DNA from: CAZYWA01 sp964650975 [NCBI: uncultured bacterium]
Lineage (GTDB): Bacteria; JADJOY01
Length of the DNA stretch: 7,105 nucleotides
Direction: 5' to 3'
Assembly (NCBI GenBank): GCA_964650975.1
Contig: CAZYWA010000426.1
Coordinates: 1-7,105 of the forward strand
The position numbers and the translations under genes were made by a program. The notes under the pieces were generated by a model. That model was not told the origin of the DNA. It worked only from the letters and a program-made list of their open reading frames with translations, and did no database searches. Shown piece by piece: positions 6,768 to 7,105 of this stretch. Position 1 is the stretch's first letter. Every line of letters begins with the position of its first letter.

Positions 6768-6818
6768 CGGGGGGGCTGTTCCAGTCCCCCCGCCCCGAAA
6801 AGGCGGGCCTTTTTCGGG
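6768..6818 (+). terminator. Tandem intrinsic-terminator-like hairpins after the glycosidase gene
   Basis: Hairpin 1 (6768-6792) pairs an 11-nt arm of C, seven G and CTG with an arm of CAGT, six C and G. It has one G-T pair and a TTC loop. Hairpin 2 (6794-6818) pairs CCCGAAAAGG with CCTTTTTCGGG around a CGGG loop. In an alternative form CCCGCC (6789-6794) pairs with GGCGGG (6802-6807) and is followed by CC and five T (6810-6814), the classic intrinsic layout. A second T run (6763-6767) precedes hairpin 1, so the block might also act on the minus strand. Position just after the glycosidase stop fits termination of that gene. Confidence 0.75.
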
Positions 6819-6847
6819 CTCCCACCCCCAAGGCGGCTCACTCGTTC

Positions 6848-6870
6848 GCCGGGCGCTTCTCGGCGCCGGC
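6848..6870. repeat. Small GC-rich inverted repeat
   Basis: GCCGGGCG and CGCCGGC pair with one bulged G around a short loop (core GGCGC 6852-6856 with GCGCC 6863-6867). There is no T tract. It lies between the terminator and the larger 6888-6931 hairpin and may belong to the same structured block; chance pairing is not excluded at this base composition. Confidence 0.35.
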
Positions 6871-6884
6871 ATAGATCCACGCGA

Positions 6885-7105
6885 GCAGTCGGTTCGGGAG
6901 TGACGGCGAGTGGAAGGGTCCCCGAACCGACGGACAAGGAATGCCTCACCCGCTCTGAGAGGGTGTAGACGAAAGAAATTCAGCCGCCTGGATCAGCGGC
7001 ATGCGTGGCGGGAAAGGGCTCGAGCGTCTGAGAGTCGGAGGGCTGCGGTCCCCTCGCAGCCGCAGGCGTCCATCCTGGTTCAGACGCTGCGGACGCGAGG
7101 GACCG
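6885..7105. other. Hairpin-rich non-coding region, candidate structured RNA or element edge (runs off the window)
   Basis: No believable gene lies in these 221 bases, but successive stems are visible: the 11-bp stem at 6888-6931; CACCC 6947-6951 with GGGTG 6961-6965; GCCGC 6983-6987 with GCGGC 6996-7000; and a long-range 9-bp perfect stem AGCGTCTGA 7023-7031 with TCAGACGCT 7080-7088. That last stem encloses GGCTGCG 7041-7047 with CGCAGCC 7055-7061. CGGTCCC (7046-7052) is also exactly complementary to GGGACCG at the window end (7099-7105), giving a mutually exclusive pairing or a pseudoknot. A purine-rich unpaired patch (6968-6978) sits between stems. I do not recognise a known family: it does not read as tmRNA, RNase P, SRP, 6S or any riboswitch core I know. 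Strand is undecided; plus is slightly favoured by the unpaired purines. Confidence 0.4.
6888..6931. repeat. Perfect 11-bp inverted repeat with 22-nt loop
   Basis: GTCGGTTCGGG (6888-6898) and CCCGAACCGAC (6921-6931) are exact reverse complements separated by 22 nt. A perfect match of this length at such short spacing is unlikely by chance. No T tract follows on the plus strand, so it is not a standard terminator. It could be a stem of a structured RNA, an operator, or part of a mobile-element end. It opens the hairpin-rich segment that continues to the window edge. Confidence 0.7.

Noticed and set aside
5406-6872. Long open frames in both directions over the glycosidase (minus 5406-6872, plus 5420-6874)
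   Set aside because: The GH1 frame carries both catalytic Glu motifs and a strong ribosome binding site; the others are compositional shadows.
6910-7105. Possible 5' end of a plus-strand gene from GTG 6910, open to the window edge
   Set aside because: 65 Arg-rich codons with no motif, overlapping several stems and with only a distant GGGAG as ribosome binding site. More sequence to the right would settle it.
6885-7105. Group II intron, IscB-type guide RNA, tmRNA, RNase P or riboswitch
   Set aside because: I looked for the group II GTGYG start and domain V, the tmRNA tRNA-like ends, the RNase P GAGGAAAGTCC core and common riboswitch cores, and found none. The region is reported only as an unassigned structured candidate.
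1-7105. CRISPR array, tRNA or rRNA genes, transposase or integrase
   Set aside because: No regularly spaced direct repeats, no T-loop-type tRNA signature, no rRNA core sequence, and no DDE or recombinase motifs in any frame I read.

Overview
This is a G+C-rich (roughly two-thirds by eye) chromosomal-type bacterial segment. Hanks-type Ser/Thr kinase, FHA-GGDEF and B12-binding radical SAM genes together suit a deltaproteobacterial-type lineage (Myxococcota, Bdellovibrionota, Binatota or similar). That placement is inference from gene content; the window has no rRNA, tRNA or other phylogenetic marker.

Layout. (1) Positions 1-1194, plus strand: a 5'-truncated gene whose single open frame joins an alkyltransferase-like (ATL) DNA-binding domain, with Trp in place of the MGMT catalytic Cys, to a 2-oxoglutarate/Fe(II) oxygenase of the PF09859 (Oxygenase-NA, formerly DUF2086) type. 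It is probably a DNA alkylation-damage protein. (2) Positions 3409-1209, minus strand, converging on it with a 14-bp gap: a two-gene operon of a membrane-anchored Ser/Thr kinase followed by an FHA-GGDEF diguanylate cyclase, overlapping by ATGA. Kinase, phosphothreonine-binding domain and c-di-GMP synthase look like one signalling module. (3) Positions 3519-5036, plus strand, divergent from the kinase: a B12-binding-domain radical SAM enzyme of unknown substrate. (4) Positions 5181-6761, plus strand: a cytoplasmic family 1 glycoside hydrolase with a strong Shine-Dalgarno, followed at once by a terminator-like double hairpin (6768-6818). (5) Positions 6819-7105: no convincing gene, but unusually rich in perfect inverted repeats (11-, 9- and 7-bp stems) and alternative pairings. 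It may be a structured RNA or the edge of a mobile or repeated element, and it runs off the window.

The most notable items are the ATL-oxygenase fusion, the kinase/FHA-GGDEF module (including a Thr-rich tail before the FHA domain that could be its own ligand), and the unexplained hairpin-rich tail. No CRISPR array, tRNA, rRNA, transposase or integrase was seen. Very long open frames on the opposite strands are a by-product of the base composition and were not called.
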